A stretch of 64,000 bases of DNA from Ziziphus jujuba (Eukaryota; Streptophyta; Magnoliopsida; Rosales; Rhamnaceae): NCBI RefSeq assembly GCF_031755915.1, contig NC_083385.1, positions 1,131,001-1,195,000 of the forward strand, given 5' to 3'. Of the stretch, positions 34,745 through 45,678 are shown piece after piece (the first letter of the stretch is position 1; each line of letters begins with the position of its first letter). A program made the translations under genes and the position numbers. The notes under the pieces are model-generated. The model had not been told where the DNA came from and did not search any database. It saw only the letters and a program-made list of their open reading frames with translations.

Positions 34745-36206
34745 TTGCAATTTCAAAGCTATTGGCCGAAATAAATATATCAACGAAGCATGTAATACAA
34801 CATGCTTTCAGTATTTTTATTTTTATTTTTATTTTTATTTTTAAAATTTTTAGCACGCATATAACCAATCATCAATGTATATATACAGTAATACACTCAA
34901 ACGAAGATGATTAATTACTAATTGCATCTAATTAAGTTGAACTTCGCATTTTTCTTTTTTAAGTAGCATTAAAGTTTTAGAAAACATTTTTATTAAAAAA
35001 ACATATGCTTGTCAGTCGGTCTGCGATGCCTTGTCCATGGTAGAACTACTCTAGTACTCTTTCTAGAAAATAGTGCCCATACTAAATCCTTGTTCCTTGC
35101 ACACACGCAATCATCAAAGCAAGGTTCTTGTTTCTCTTCTAATTAAAGACCATTTAAACTTTTTATTATACTATTTTCTTGAACTTAAGTTTTTTCCCCC
35201 AGTGTTTGAGTAATGCAGCAGGTGAACTTAGTGCTTTTGAGTTATATTGATTGTCTTCTATACCAACTGTAAATTGGTTTCATTTCAGTTCAACAATAAA
35301 TTCGATCAAGCCCCCTTCGTAAAAGCATAGAAACCCGTTCTGTTTTTATTTTATTAATATTTATGACTGATCATATAATAATTTAATTTTAGTTGATTTA
35401 TTTAAAAAAATATATATTAATATGATTTTTTAGAGTAAATATTAAAAATAAAATTTATTTTTAAATATAAATTTTGTATATTAGAATTTAAAAGTATATA
35501 TATATATATATATATAGAGTAAATAATTACAATAATAATCTAATTCGGTGTGTAACTAATTCAGTGTCTGGTCTGGTCTGCCCAATTCGATCTTGGATGC
35601 CAAGCCCTTCCTAATTGGTAAAAACTTGAAAATAAAAAGATAAAACAATTGGGTAAATCAGCTTGACGTAGGCACAATAAAGAAGGTGGGGGTCAGAAAA
35701 CTTATGCCGTGCACTGCAGCCTGGCAATCTTGGCCGGCCACGTTACCACGCTGCAGTACTGATACCCTGCACTTAGGATGAAAAAAACCGAAACCAACAA
35801 ATATATTGAGTCTGACAGATATCGTACGGATATTTAGCTAGAGGTGATTTGGAAAGATTCTTGTTGTCTCTGCTCCAGCCCACGCTTTGAATGCTCTTTC
35901 GATCTATATACCAAATTCTTTTCTGTGTCAAATATTGGAGCACATTAAAAAAAACAAAACAAAACAAACAAAACAAAAAAGCTGCTAGATTGTATATTTA
36001 TGTGTGTGTGTGTATACACCAAAAAAGAGAAGAAAAAAAAATGTTAGATTAATAATGCTTATATATTTATGTAGCATATGCAACGCACTACCTTTAAAAA
36101 AACAAAAAAAAAAAAAAAGAAACAATTGTTTTATATAAAAGACCTTTTTATATAAAGCTAGGGGTGTGATCAAGCAAGGTATCTCCTTGTCATAAAAAAG
36201 TTAACC
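34745..36206. other. Spacer between UGT copies 1 and 2
   Basis: AT-rich with (TTTTTA)n at about 34815-34842 and (TA)n at 35495-35515. A TATATAAAG at about 36149-36157, 50 bp before the copy-2 start, is the likely remnant TATA box. No gene seen. Confidence 0.5.
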
Positions 36207-37645
36207 ATGGACGAGAAAGAAAAGCTTGACATAGCAATGTTTCCATGGCTAGCCTACGGGCACCTAATGCCATTTCTGGAGGTTTCCAAGTTCTTAGCTG
36301 AAAAGGGTCATCGAGTATCCTTCATCTCTACCCCTAAAAACATCCATCGCATTCGCCTCTCAAATAATAAACTCCCCACAGCTGGGCCAGTTAATTTGTC
36401 CTCCCTCATAAATTTTGTAGAGCTTCCTTTGCCTTCCGTCGATGGCTTGCCAAATGGCGCCGAGTCAACTTTTGACTTACCCATTCAAAAAGTTCCCTGC
36501 CTCAAGAAAGCCTATGATTTGCTCGCCCTCCCTTTGACTCACTTTCTTCAACACTCGGACGTTAATTGGATCGTTCATGACGTCATCTGTCACTGGTTAC
36601 CCCGAGCTGGAACTCAGCTCGGAATCAACCCCGTTTACTTCCACATAGCCAATGCAACTGCTCTGGCTTTTATGGGCCCACCATCAGAATTGACAGGCCG
36701 TCAACGCCAGCGACCTGAGCACTTCACTGCTGTCCCCAAGTGGATAGATTTTCTGCTGTCCCCAAGTGGATAGATTTTCCTTCTAAAGTCTCATACAAGC
36801 TATACGAGATGGTGAGTCACTGGGAGTGCATGGACTCGGATGTTTCGGACTTTGAGAGATTAGCGCAGGTGGTTCAAGGTACCCGGTTTGTGACTATGAG
36901 GAGCTCTTCACAGTTTGAAGCCAACTCGGTGAGTCTGCTCAAAAAGCTCTATGGGAAACCGGTCGTTCCGCTTGGCTTTCTACCACCCTCTTTTCCAGAT
37001 GATGATGATATTAACGATCATGCTAATACCGATGAGAGATGGAAAATATTGAACGTGTGGCTCGCAAAGAACTCGGAGAACTCGGTGTTTTACATTGCAC
37101 TCGGAACCAAGGTGAGTTTGAGTCAGGATATGATGCACGAGTTGGCATATGGGATTGAGAAATCTGGATTGCCATTTATCTGGGTGATCAACAATCGTCC
37201 AATGGTTGAAGGGGTATTGGGATCGGATATAATTCCACCCGGATTTTAAACCCGGGTTTCAGAGCGTGGTCTTATATGGAGGGGCTAGGCATCCCAACTC
37301 AGGATCTTGGCCCACTCGTCCGTTGGTGGTTTTTTGACTCACTGCGGTTGGAGCTCAGTGGTTGAAGCACTGGGATTGGGCCTGCCACTGATCTTGTTTT
37401 CCGGGGCCAGTGCGGATCAAGGATTGAATGCACGGCTTATGCAAGGGAGAGGTGTTGGGTTGGAAATACCAAGGGATGAGAAAACCGGGTCGGTTGCCGA
37501 GTTGATTGGGCGAGTGATGATAGAGAAAGAAGGTCAGTCGGTGAGGTCAAATGCAAGTGCCATGAAACACATTTTTGGCAACGTTGACTTGAATAACCAA
37601 TGCCTGGAAGAGTTTACTCGTTGCCTTGAGACTTACACACCTTGA
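36207..37645 (+). pseudogene. UGT91-like UDP-glycosyltransferase pseudogene, copy 2
   Basis: Best preserved of the three copies. It starts MDEKEKLDIAMFPWLAYGHL and reads intact to HFTAVPKWIDF. A perfect 26-bp tandem duplication (36727-36752 and 36753-36778) then shifts the frame. The original frame resumes as FPSKVSYKLYEMVSHWE. Two more in-frame stops follow: TAA at 37247-37249 (copy 1 has a Glu codon here) and TAG at 37286-37288 in place of the Trp codon of the PSPG start RGWAPQ. The rest of the PSPG box (SSVGGFLTHCGWSSVVEALG, then GLPLILFSGASADQGLNARL) and the C-terminal helix are present, ending TGA at 37643-37645. Family resemblance is to UGT91/rhamnosyltransferase-like enzymes; the lost substrate cannot be told. 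Three separate lesions make an assembly artefact unlikely. Confidence 0.92.
36727..36778 (+). repeat. 26-bp tandem duplication inside UGT copy 2
   Basis: The unit starting CTGCTGTCCCCAAGTGGATA is repeated head to tail without mismatch. Because 26 is not a multiple of three, the frame is lost. Confidence 0.97.
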
Positions 37646-37716
37646 ACTCAACTATTTTACTTCTTTATTTGTTTTGTGATTGGTGAAATTACAACAAAAA
37701 TAAAAATAAAAAAGCG

Positions 37717-37807
37717 GCATGCTATACTATCTGTTCGTTTAAACATGTGATGAAGTTTGAGTTGGCATGCTGTAATATCTGTCCGTTTAAACATGTGATG
37801 AAGTTTT
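37717..37807. repeat. Two-copy tandem repeat, about 46-bp period
   Basis: The phrase GTTTAAACATGTGATGAAGTT with preceding GGCATGCT(A/G)TA occurs twice in the 3' region of UGT copy 2, with a few mismatches between units. Confidence 0.85.
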
Positions 37808-39585
37808 AGTTCGGCTGTAATAAAGATTTCAGATATTGCATTTGCCATTTGTATACTAGTGTGTGTGTATATATATATTGGTAAGTTTTCTTTTTGAAAC
37901 AATTATATATTGGTAATTAAAAATAGAGAATTCTGAGTGGACAACTTGATTGAGATTTCTTGCTAAAATATAAAATTACAAGGATTTTTATTTGAACAAT
38001 GTTAGACATATCAACTACTCTACCAAAATATATTTAATTAGTAACAAATAATATTATTATATTATTAATTAGTTTATATTTAATTAAATTCATCTTTTAA
38101 AAAGCTCACTTGTTAATATTTAAAGTATATATTAAAATTTCAACAAATAAAATAAAAACATAATATTTTAGCATAGATTTATTGGGAGACTAGTTAAGAC
38201 TTTTAGAATTACTCCTTTTCTATTCTATCATGAAGTCCATATAGTTATTATCAGCATATTTTTTATTATGAGTTTTTGAATTGATTCAATAACTAAAATT
38301 TTAAAATATAACAATAGACTTTGAGTATTGTAGATTACAAAAAGTATGAGCAAAGTGAAAAATTATTTGTTTTTGACCATTACTTATGTAAATCTTTATC
38401 ACGTAAATCTTTATAAATACAACTTCAAATTTTAGCAAGCAATCAAAAACTTTATTAAGGAGGTTCTCACTGGAAAATTATCAGATACAATTGTTTATGA
38501 ATAAATATATTTAAAATTTTAAAATATCATTTTGGATTTAAAAAAATTTGACTTCTAGTTGGACGTAAAATATCATGATTCATGACCTGAATTGAATATT
38601 AATTTCTTTCGGCCATATGGTATGCGCATTTTCCTAAAATATTAATAATAATGGTAATAATTGATGGAACTAAATTAAAAATAGGGAGACTCTGAGTTTT
38701 TAAAAGAAATAAAATCACATTTTAAAGATTCATAGATCTCCTTCACTTTTAATTTTAGATCAGTTGGGAGTGATTTATATTACTAAGTTACTAAGGTTGT
38801 TCATGTGAAAATTTATATGAGAATAATAATTTTAGATCACGCCGGGGCCAATGTCCGAGCATTTTTATAGTAACACAGACCTGAACTATTTATAGTAGTT
38901 GCCTAGTTTGGACATGCTGGACACGTATCCCCTATTAGCATAGTCAGATCACTGTCTTTACTAATTATATGTATCTGATTCCTTGCAGTTATTGTTGAGA
39001 AGCTGTCACAACAGCCAGATTTCCATGAGGGATTGATACTATTGTAAATTTCTTGCCTCTTTTTTCCGGGTAAAAAAAAAGGTTCTTGCCTCTTGAATAA
39101 ATAGAAATATATACAGAAAAGGAAGACAACTGTGTTCGGATTCAGAGAAAATAAAAAAATTCACTTTACTCCTTTTTAGTTCTTTAAAATTATTAAAAAA
39201 GATTAATAGGCCAATTTTTATTGATTTTTATTAATTAATTTTAACCGTTGATGGTATAATACTATTTAATTATAAAATATAAACTTTTAATTTTTTTTAT
39301 TTATAACTATTAAATTAATTGATAAAAATACAGTATATATATTAGCAGGGGCTTGAATATTTTTGGTGAATATGATAGTGGCTTGAATAGGTTCATAGTT
39401 GATTGGCTTAATGCACTAAGACAGGAAGAACTCGTGCATATTTTTAGATGGGAGCAATTAATAAGTCAGCTTTGTATGGTAATAATCTAGAATACCCTCA
39501 ATTTTGCCTGATATAGAAACATCCTTTTCTAACTTTTTTATACCAGCCGCACGTTTTTTAGATATTTTTAGTCAACGTGCATATC
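37808..39585. other. AT-rich spacer between UGT copies 2 and 3
   Basis: About 1.8 kb of AT-rich DNA without coding sense in any frame, no clear transposon ends and no RNA gene. Confidence 0.5.
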
Positions 39586-39589
39586 TTGA

Positions 39590-40523
39590 GGTGGGGCAAT
39601 AGAGTAGCGTTTACCTCAACCCCTAGAAACGTCCAACGCCTCCCCACAACTCCCCCAAGCTTTGTCTGATTCTACTCTCATAAATTTTGCAGAGCTTCCT
39701 TTGCTCGAAGTGGATGGTTTACCAAACGGAGTGGAGTCTACTTCTGAGATTTCCATTCAAAAAGTCCCCTACCTTAAATAAGCTTATGACATGCTCCACC
39801 TCCCTTTAACTCACTTTCTTCAAGCCTCTGATGCTAACTGGATTATCCACGACTTTCATCTGTTGTTACTGTGTACCCCGAGTTGCAACTCAACAGAAAG
39901 GATTCCTGCCACCTCATCATTCCAATTCCATGCCTTTAGATGATGATGATGAGAAATGGAAAACATTGAAAGAGTGGCCGGATAAGAACAATGACAAGTC
40001 TGGGATTTACATTGTATTTGGAACCGAAGTGAGGTTGAGTCAGTGTGGATGGAGAAATCCACACTGCCTTTTATCTGGATCGTCAAGGATAGTTCACTGA
40101 TTGAAAGGGTTGTGGGATTGGATGATATGATTCCACCCGGTTTTGAAGCCCGGGTTTCGGACCGAGGATAAATATGGAGGGGCTGGGCATAGCGACTCAA
40201 GATGTTGGCCCACCCATCTGTGGGTGGTTCCTTGACTCACTGTGGTTGGGGCTCCATTGTTTAAGCACTTGGACTGGGTCTGCCACTCATTCTGTTTTCC
40301 GGGGCGAGAGCGGAACAAGGATTGAATGCCCGGTTAATGCAAGAGAGAGGTGGTCGTTCACTAGTGACTCAGTGGCCCAGTTCATTAGGCGAGTGATGGT
40401 AGATCATAAAGGTGAGTCAGTGGGGCAAATGCATGGGCGATGAGACACATCTTTAGGAACGTTGAATTGGATAACGGATGCCTGGACGAGTTCACCAAGT
40501 GCCTTGAAACTTTGGCTGCTTGA
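39590..40523 (+). pseudogene. UGT91-like UDP-glycosyltransferase pseudogene, copy 3 (heavily decayed)
   Basis: Fragments align in order with copies 1 and 2: FTSTPRNVQRL near 39610, LINFAELPLLEVDGLPNG near 39683, a TAA inside KAYD at about 39777, LPLTHFLQASDANWI near 39804, then an abrupt jump at about 39895 to GFLPPHHSN. That jump removes the middle of the protein, more than 100 codons from LGINPVYF through YGKPVVPL of copy 2. Downstream are EKWKTLKEWPDKN, a shortened segment around the start of the C-terminal domain, IPPGFEARVSDRG followed by TAA, and a PSPG box split between frames. The N-terminal substrate-binding start is missing. It ends at TGA 40521-40523. No open frame spans a domain. 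Confidence 0.85.
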
Positions 40524-41268
40524 CCTCATTTTATTAATTATAAAACTGCTTAAATTTTAGCCTTGAAACTTTTCTTTGAACGTACTGTATTTTATCAAGT
40601 TGAGTTGTTTTTCTCCTTAAAAAAAAATAAAAAAAAATGTTGAGTTGCTTTTCCATTTTTATTTCCCCCCTTATATTTTCACCCAACGACATTAGTAATT
40701 GCATGTTTGGCTATAAGATGAAAATGAAACACTCTCGCCCATTCAAATGGAATAATTATTGTGGCCTCAATGATTTGACCTATCTTTATGCCATTTACCA
40801 AAGTATATATTGCGAATTAATGTGTAGAAGCTGAATTAAATAGTTCAAGTCTGTGTTACTATAAAAATGCTCGGAAATTGTAACAAATATCGCACCATTT
40901 GTAGAGATTAATGTATATACACATTGCATTAATTCTACGTACAAATTTTTAAAATGTGAAAACTATTTTTTATGGAAGGTGTGTATATAAAGTTAATTTG
41001 GGAGTGTAGAAAGAAAGGCTCGTGTGGATTAATAAGGGCCCAATTCAATTCAATGAGACCAGGGGAAGTATAAAGCCCAGCATAAGTCAACTATCCGATC
41101 ATTGGAAATACCAGTCTATCTGTACAAAGATAAAGGGCGGTCAACCTCTGCGTCCATGCAAGAAATAGTTAAAGCCGTTCGTTTAACTGTTCAATTCAAA
41201 ATTCATGTGAGCGTTCCATTCCCGAAGTCGGACAATTTTAGTGCCAAAATAAATAAAAGAGCTCCAGA
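40524..41268. other. Spacer and promoter of the USP-kinase-U-box gene
   Basis: AT-rich spacer to about 40980, then more mixed sequence that is likely promoter and 5'UTR of the downstream gene. No other gene seen. Confidence 0.45.
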
Positions 41269-41871
41269 ATGAGCCACAGCGGTGGCTCCGCTGCTCCGGA
41301 GACGAAGGCTTCAGTTACAGTTGCAGTTGCGGTTTGCGGCGACCCCGATGGCGGCGGCGGCGGCGGCGGCAAGGGAAGCCGGCGTGCTGTGACGTGGGCT
41401 GTTGATAATTTCATGCACGAAGCCGATCGGTTCGTTTTAGTCCACGTCATGCCCAAAATCGCATCTATCCCAACTCCATGTATATTTCCCTTTCCTTATC
41501 TTTTTACTGTCCTCGATGAATTCACTATCTACCAATTAGTTTGAAATTTGAAAACTTTTCGAATTTTCCTTATTATGTTAAATTGCGGCTTTCAAACTCT
41601 GATTAAATGATTTAATCAAAATATTTTTAATACAATCTGCCTATACAGAATGCTTTACGAATTCCATCTTCGTTTTCAATTTTTGGCTTTTAGTCTTTAG
41701 TATATTCGTAGAATTCACAACAAAAAGTCGGAGTTTTAAAGATGAAAACTTTTCCTTTATTTATTTATTTGGCTAAATTATGCTAATACGGCTTTCAAAA
41801 CATATCAGAATGAGCATAGATGAATTTATGATGTGGTGAAGTTGGTTCTGATACTACGGTATTGGTTGGAT

Positions 41872-41908
<37 letters not shown>

Positions 41909-44900
41909 CAGCGGGAGATCGGATACCCGTGACAGAATTGGATACAAATGTGGTGGCAATGTACGTGCAGGACATGAAAGAGAAGCTTGAAGAAGTTTTC
42001 ATACCGTTTAAGAAGCTATGCAAAGCAAGACAGGTAAAAGCCTCGTTTATCGTCAAGGCTTGGTTCTAATTGAAATAATATAGTTTGGCCTCTGAAATTT
42101 TGTTACTTATAAAATTGTTTTAGATGGAATCTGTGGTTTTAGAAGATGATGATCCTGCGGCTGCACTTCTAAGATACGCATCTGACTCACAGATTAATAC
42201 TTTAGTGTTGGGCTCTTGCTCTTCAAATTGCATAACTAGGTGGGTTTGCTGTCATTTTGGTGCTCTATTATCGAAATCCAAATGACCTTTAAAATTTTAA
42301 ATGTTGAGTGAGTTTAACTGCTTCAGGAAACTGAAGGGACCAGGGGTACCAACAAAGGTTTTAAGATGTGATTCCAATACATGTGATATTTTTGTTGTAT
42401 CCAAACAAAGAATCATCCCAAAAGCGGCTTGTCTCTCATATGTTAGTGGTATGTTAGAAGTACTTCCTTTACAACAACTCAACTCATTGTAAATTGTAAT
42501 GTCATTCATCATTTGTTTCTTCACCATGCAGAGACTAGCTCTGCACAATGCAATGTCACTCAAGGAGATCATAGAGAAGGCTCTAGCATTTTTAGTGAAC
42601 AAGTATCCAGGCTTCATTCTTTTCCTGTGGAATCCCAAGTGCGTAAAACTTTTGGAGCAACAACAATATCAGATCTTAGTTTCCTGAATTCGGAATCATT
42701 TTCACAAATTGGCTCTCGTAGAAGTTCCATTGTAGATCTGCAAAGGAATCTCCAAAGCTTCGGAGACGACCTTGAAACCCTTACTTCTAAGCAATGCAAT
42801 TCCTTGGTTTCTTTCAAGAGTGAACAGGTGGAGTTGTGAGGAGTTTTAATGTATGTATACTGTTTAAAGGTGGTGTTTGGTGTGAGTATTAATGTAATGC
42901 ATTATTATGCAGCTAGATGCTCAGGTTGAGGCAGAAAATTTACATCAAGAATTGCAAAATACCATTGCAATGTACAAAAGAACCTGCGAAGAGCTAGTCC
43001 ATGCTCAGAGGAAGGTGAGAGGTTGATGATTCTTTGGTCTTTCAGACTTCTGCCAAAACACTGATAAAAATTCAAGATATGAAAATTAATTCAGGATTCT
43101 TTGGCTCTCTGTGTGGTTAGCTATAAATTTTTATTGTCAAAATTAATTCCAGATGCATCTAGCATTTTTGCATTTATGCCAACGGAGAAGCCATGTTTTA
43201 AGTTGTAAAAATAAGCTTGAACAGACAGTGCATCATGTTTAATCACATAGACAAGAAATTTATGGATCTCTCTCACATTATCAAATATGATCATACATGT
43301 TTAAATTAACAGGTCCAGTTACTTTCTTCTGAATGCCTTGAGGAAACAAGAAACATAAATGATGCCCTTCAAAGAGAAGAAACATTCAGGAAAGTTGCTG
43401 AAGAAGAAAGATCAAAGCATTTGGAAGCTGTGAAGGAGGTTGAGAATGCGAAACTTTTGCTTGCAGAAGAGGCTTACGAAAGACAGATTGCTGAACTAAA
43501 TGCCATCAAAGAGTCCTCAGAGAAAAGGCAGATTGTTGATACACTCTTTTCTAGTGATTGCAGATACAAGAGGTACACTAGCAATGAAATAGAGGTTGCA
43601 ACAAATTTCTTTTCTGAGACTAATGTCATTGGTGAAGGAGGGTATGGGAAAGTCTATAAATGCAGTCTTGATCACACCCCGGTAGCTGTTAAGGTTCTTC
43701 AAAGTAATGCAACTAGCAAGAAAGAGGAGTTCCTGAAAGAGGTATTTGTTTTTAAGTTATGTTAGCCGTTTGATTTCTATACTTGTTCAATTGCAGTCTA
43801 CCTTACTGTCTCTTTGTTTTTTCTCTTAATGGTAATGAAAATTGCTCCTAGTATCATGCATGAACAATTTAGTCTACAGTTGTTTTCTCTTTTTTATCAT
43901 CTACCATAATAAGCATGGTAATTTTTTTTTTTTTTCCTTTTTTCGAATTGTCATTGCTTTCTTGACACAAAAAAATCTCCTGTCATCTGCCAACTTTTGC
44001 AGGTTGAAGTTCTAAGCCAGTTACACCATCCAAACATAGTTTTGCTGCTTGGAGCCTGTCCTGAGAGTGGTTGCCTGGTGTATGAGTACTTGGAAAATGG
44101 AAGCCTGGAGGATTATATACTCCACCGGAATGGAAGGCCATCTCTTCCTTGGTTTATTAGATTCCGTATAGTTTTTGAAATAGCTTGTGGGCTTGCATTC
44201 TTGCACAACTCAAAGCCAGATCCCATTGTCCATCGAGATATAAAACCGGGCAATATCTTGTTAGACAGAAATTATGTGAGCAAAATTGGGGATGTTGGTC
44301 TGGCCAAACTTATTTCTGATGTTGTGCCTGACAATATTACCGAGTACAGAGACTCCATCATTGCTGGTACACTCTTTTACATGGATCCAGAGTATCAAAG
44401 AACTGGAACAATCCGACCAAAATCAGATTTATATGCTTTTGGAATCATAATCCTCCAATTATTGACAGCTCGTCATCCAAATGGACTTCTGTTGACCATT
44501 GAAAAAGCAATTGCAAATGGTTCCTTTGTTGACATTTTAGATAAGTCAGTTGTAGATTGGCCACTTGTTGAAACAGAGGAATTAGCTCGAGTTGCTTTGA
44601 GGTGTTCCAAACTCAGATGCAGGGAAAGACCAGATCTTGAAGCTGAAGTTCTTCCTGTCCTAAAAAGGCTAGTTGATATTGCAAATGCTAGTGTAAAAGT
44701 AGAAAGAAATAATGTCTATGCACCAAGCCACTACTATTGTCCAATTCTCCAGGTGAAAAGTTATACCCACAATCTGAGTAATGCTTCAAAATGTGATTAT
44801 CCATTGAACATGCATCTAATTTCCTTATGTCTACGTGCATCATGATGTGGTAAATGCAGGAAATTATGGATGATCCGCATATAGCTGCTGATGGGTTTAC

Positions 44901-45054
44901 CTACGAGTACCAAGCAATCAAGGCATGGCTTGAGAAGCACAAAGTTTCCCCATCTACAAAGCTTAAACTAGAGCACACCATGTTAACTCCAAACCATACA
45001 TTACGTTCGGCCATCCATGATTGGAGGTCACGAGTGACATTGTCAAGTACCTAA
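41269..45054 (+). CDS. USP domain / receptor-like cytoplasmic kinase / U-box E3 ubiquitin ligase
   Basis: Plant PUB protein of the class that joins a universal stress protein domain, a Ser/Thr kinase and a U-box, so it may both phosphorylate and ubiquitinate substrates. Nine exons: 41269-41479, 41912-42033, 42124-42239, 42327-42448, 42532-42827, 42913-43014, 43313-43741, 44003-44752 and 44860-45054, phases consistent, 780 aa. The USP domain spans about 15-190 (AVTWAVDNFMHEADRFVLVH, TLVLGSCSSNCITR). A linker and coiled coil follow to about 410. The kinase (about 420-695) has GEGGYGKVYK, VAVKV, HRDIKPGNILL with catalytic Asp about 545, DVGLAK replacing DFG, and MDPEYQRTG. The C-terminal U-box (about 710-780) has CPILQEIMDDPHIAADGFTY and TPNHTLRSAIHDW. 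A low-complexity Gly stretch lies at residues 28-35. DVG is usual in this subfamily. A copia element sits about 150 bp downstream. Exact PUB number not assignable. Confidence 0.93.
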
Positions 45055-45205
45055 ATTGAAATAGCAATTGAGCTATGCACTATTTCTACCAATCTTTTTC
45101 TTCTAGAAACTGCTTGGTATTTGGATCATATCTTTGTTCGTCTAAGATGTGCATGTGAACATGAGCATCCAGAAATGTAATTAATGTTTCGTGCTAAATT
45201 GAGTA

Positions 45206-45571
45206 TGTTACGGAATTGGGAGAAAAAACAAATAGCAACGGAAACAAAGAAAGCGAAGAACAAACACACAATTAACGTGGAAACCCTTGACGGGAAAAAC
45301 CACGGGCAGGGAGAAGCAAATCCAATATCGAAAGATTGGTACAAAAAGTGAGCCTGACTGCGCGATACCTTCTAAAACCCTAATTTTCAGCCGAAAACCA
45401 AAAATATATAGTACATAAGAAACCCTAAAATTGAACAGGTCCATACCGCGGGGGCGCTGTCCCCCCACCACAGAGCCCCAAATTTTTCTCCAAAATTTAG
45501 TTTTACCAAATAGGTCGCACCGCGAGCTTTTCGGGTCGGATCAACAAGAATTCGGATCACAAACTCTAACA
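45206..45571 (-). repeat. 3' LTR of the copia element
   Basis: 366 bp, TGTTACGG...CTCTAACA on the plus strand. It differs from the other LTR at four sites: T/C in the GGCGCTG run, A/G in AAATAGGTCG, C/T in CACCGCGAG and A/G in TTCGGATCAC. Confidence 0.97.
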
Positions 45572-45583
45572 ATCTCCACCTTG
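45572..45583 (-). other. Polypurine tract of the copia element
   Basis: AAGGTGGAGATT (minus strand) directly abuts the 3' LTR. This is the usual plus-strand primer sequence of plant copia elements. Confidence 0.85.
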
Positions 45584-45678
45584 ACACGAATTCCATATAA
45601 GGAATGAAAAACATACAAAACTCCAATCTTCGATAAAAGTTGCCATCCTCTTCCACAAAAAACCCCTAAAGGCAAAGC

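Noticed and set aside
36740..37645. Second and third UGT genes inside copy 2
   Set aside because: These frames are one gene split by the 26-bp duplication and two stop codons.
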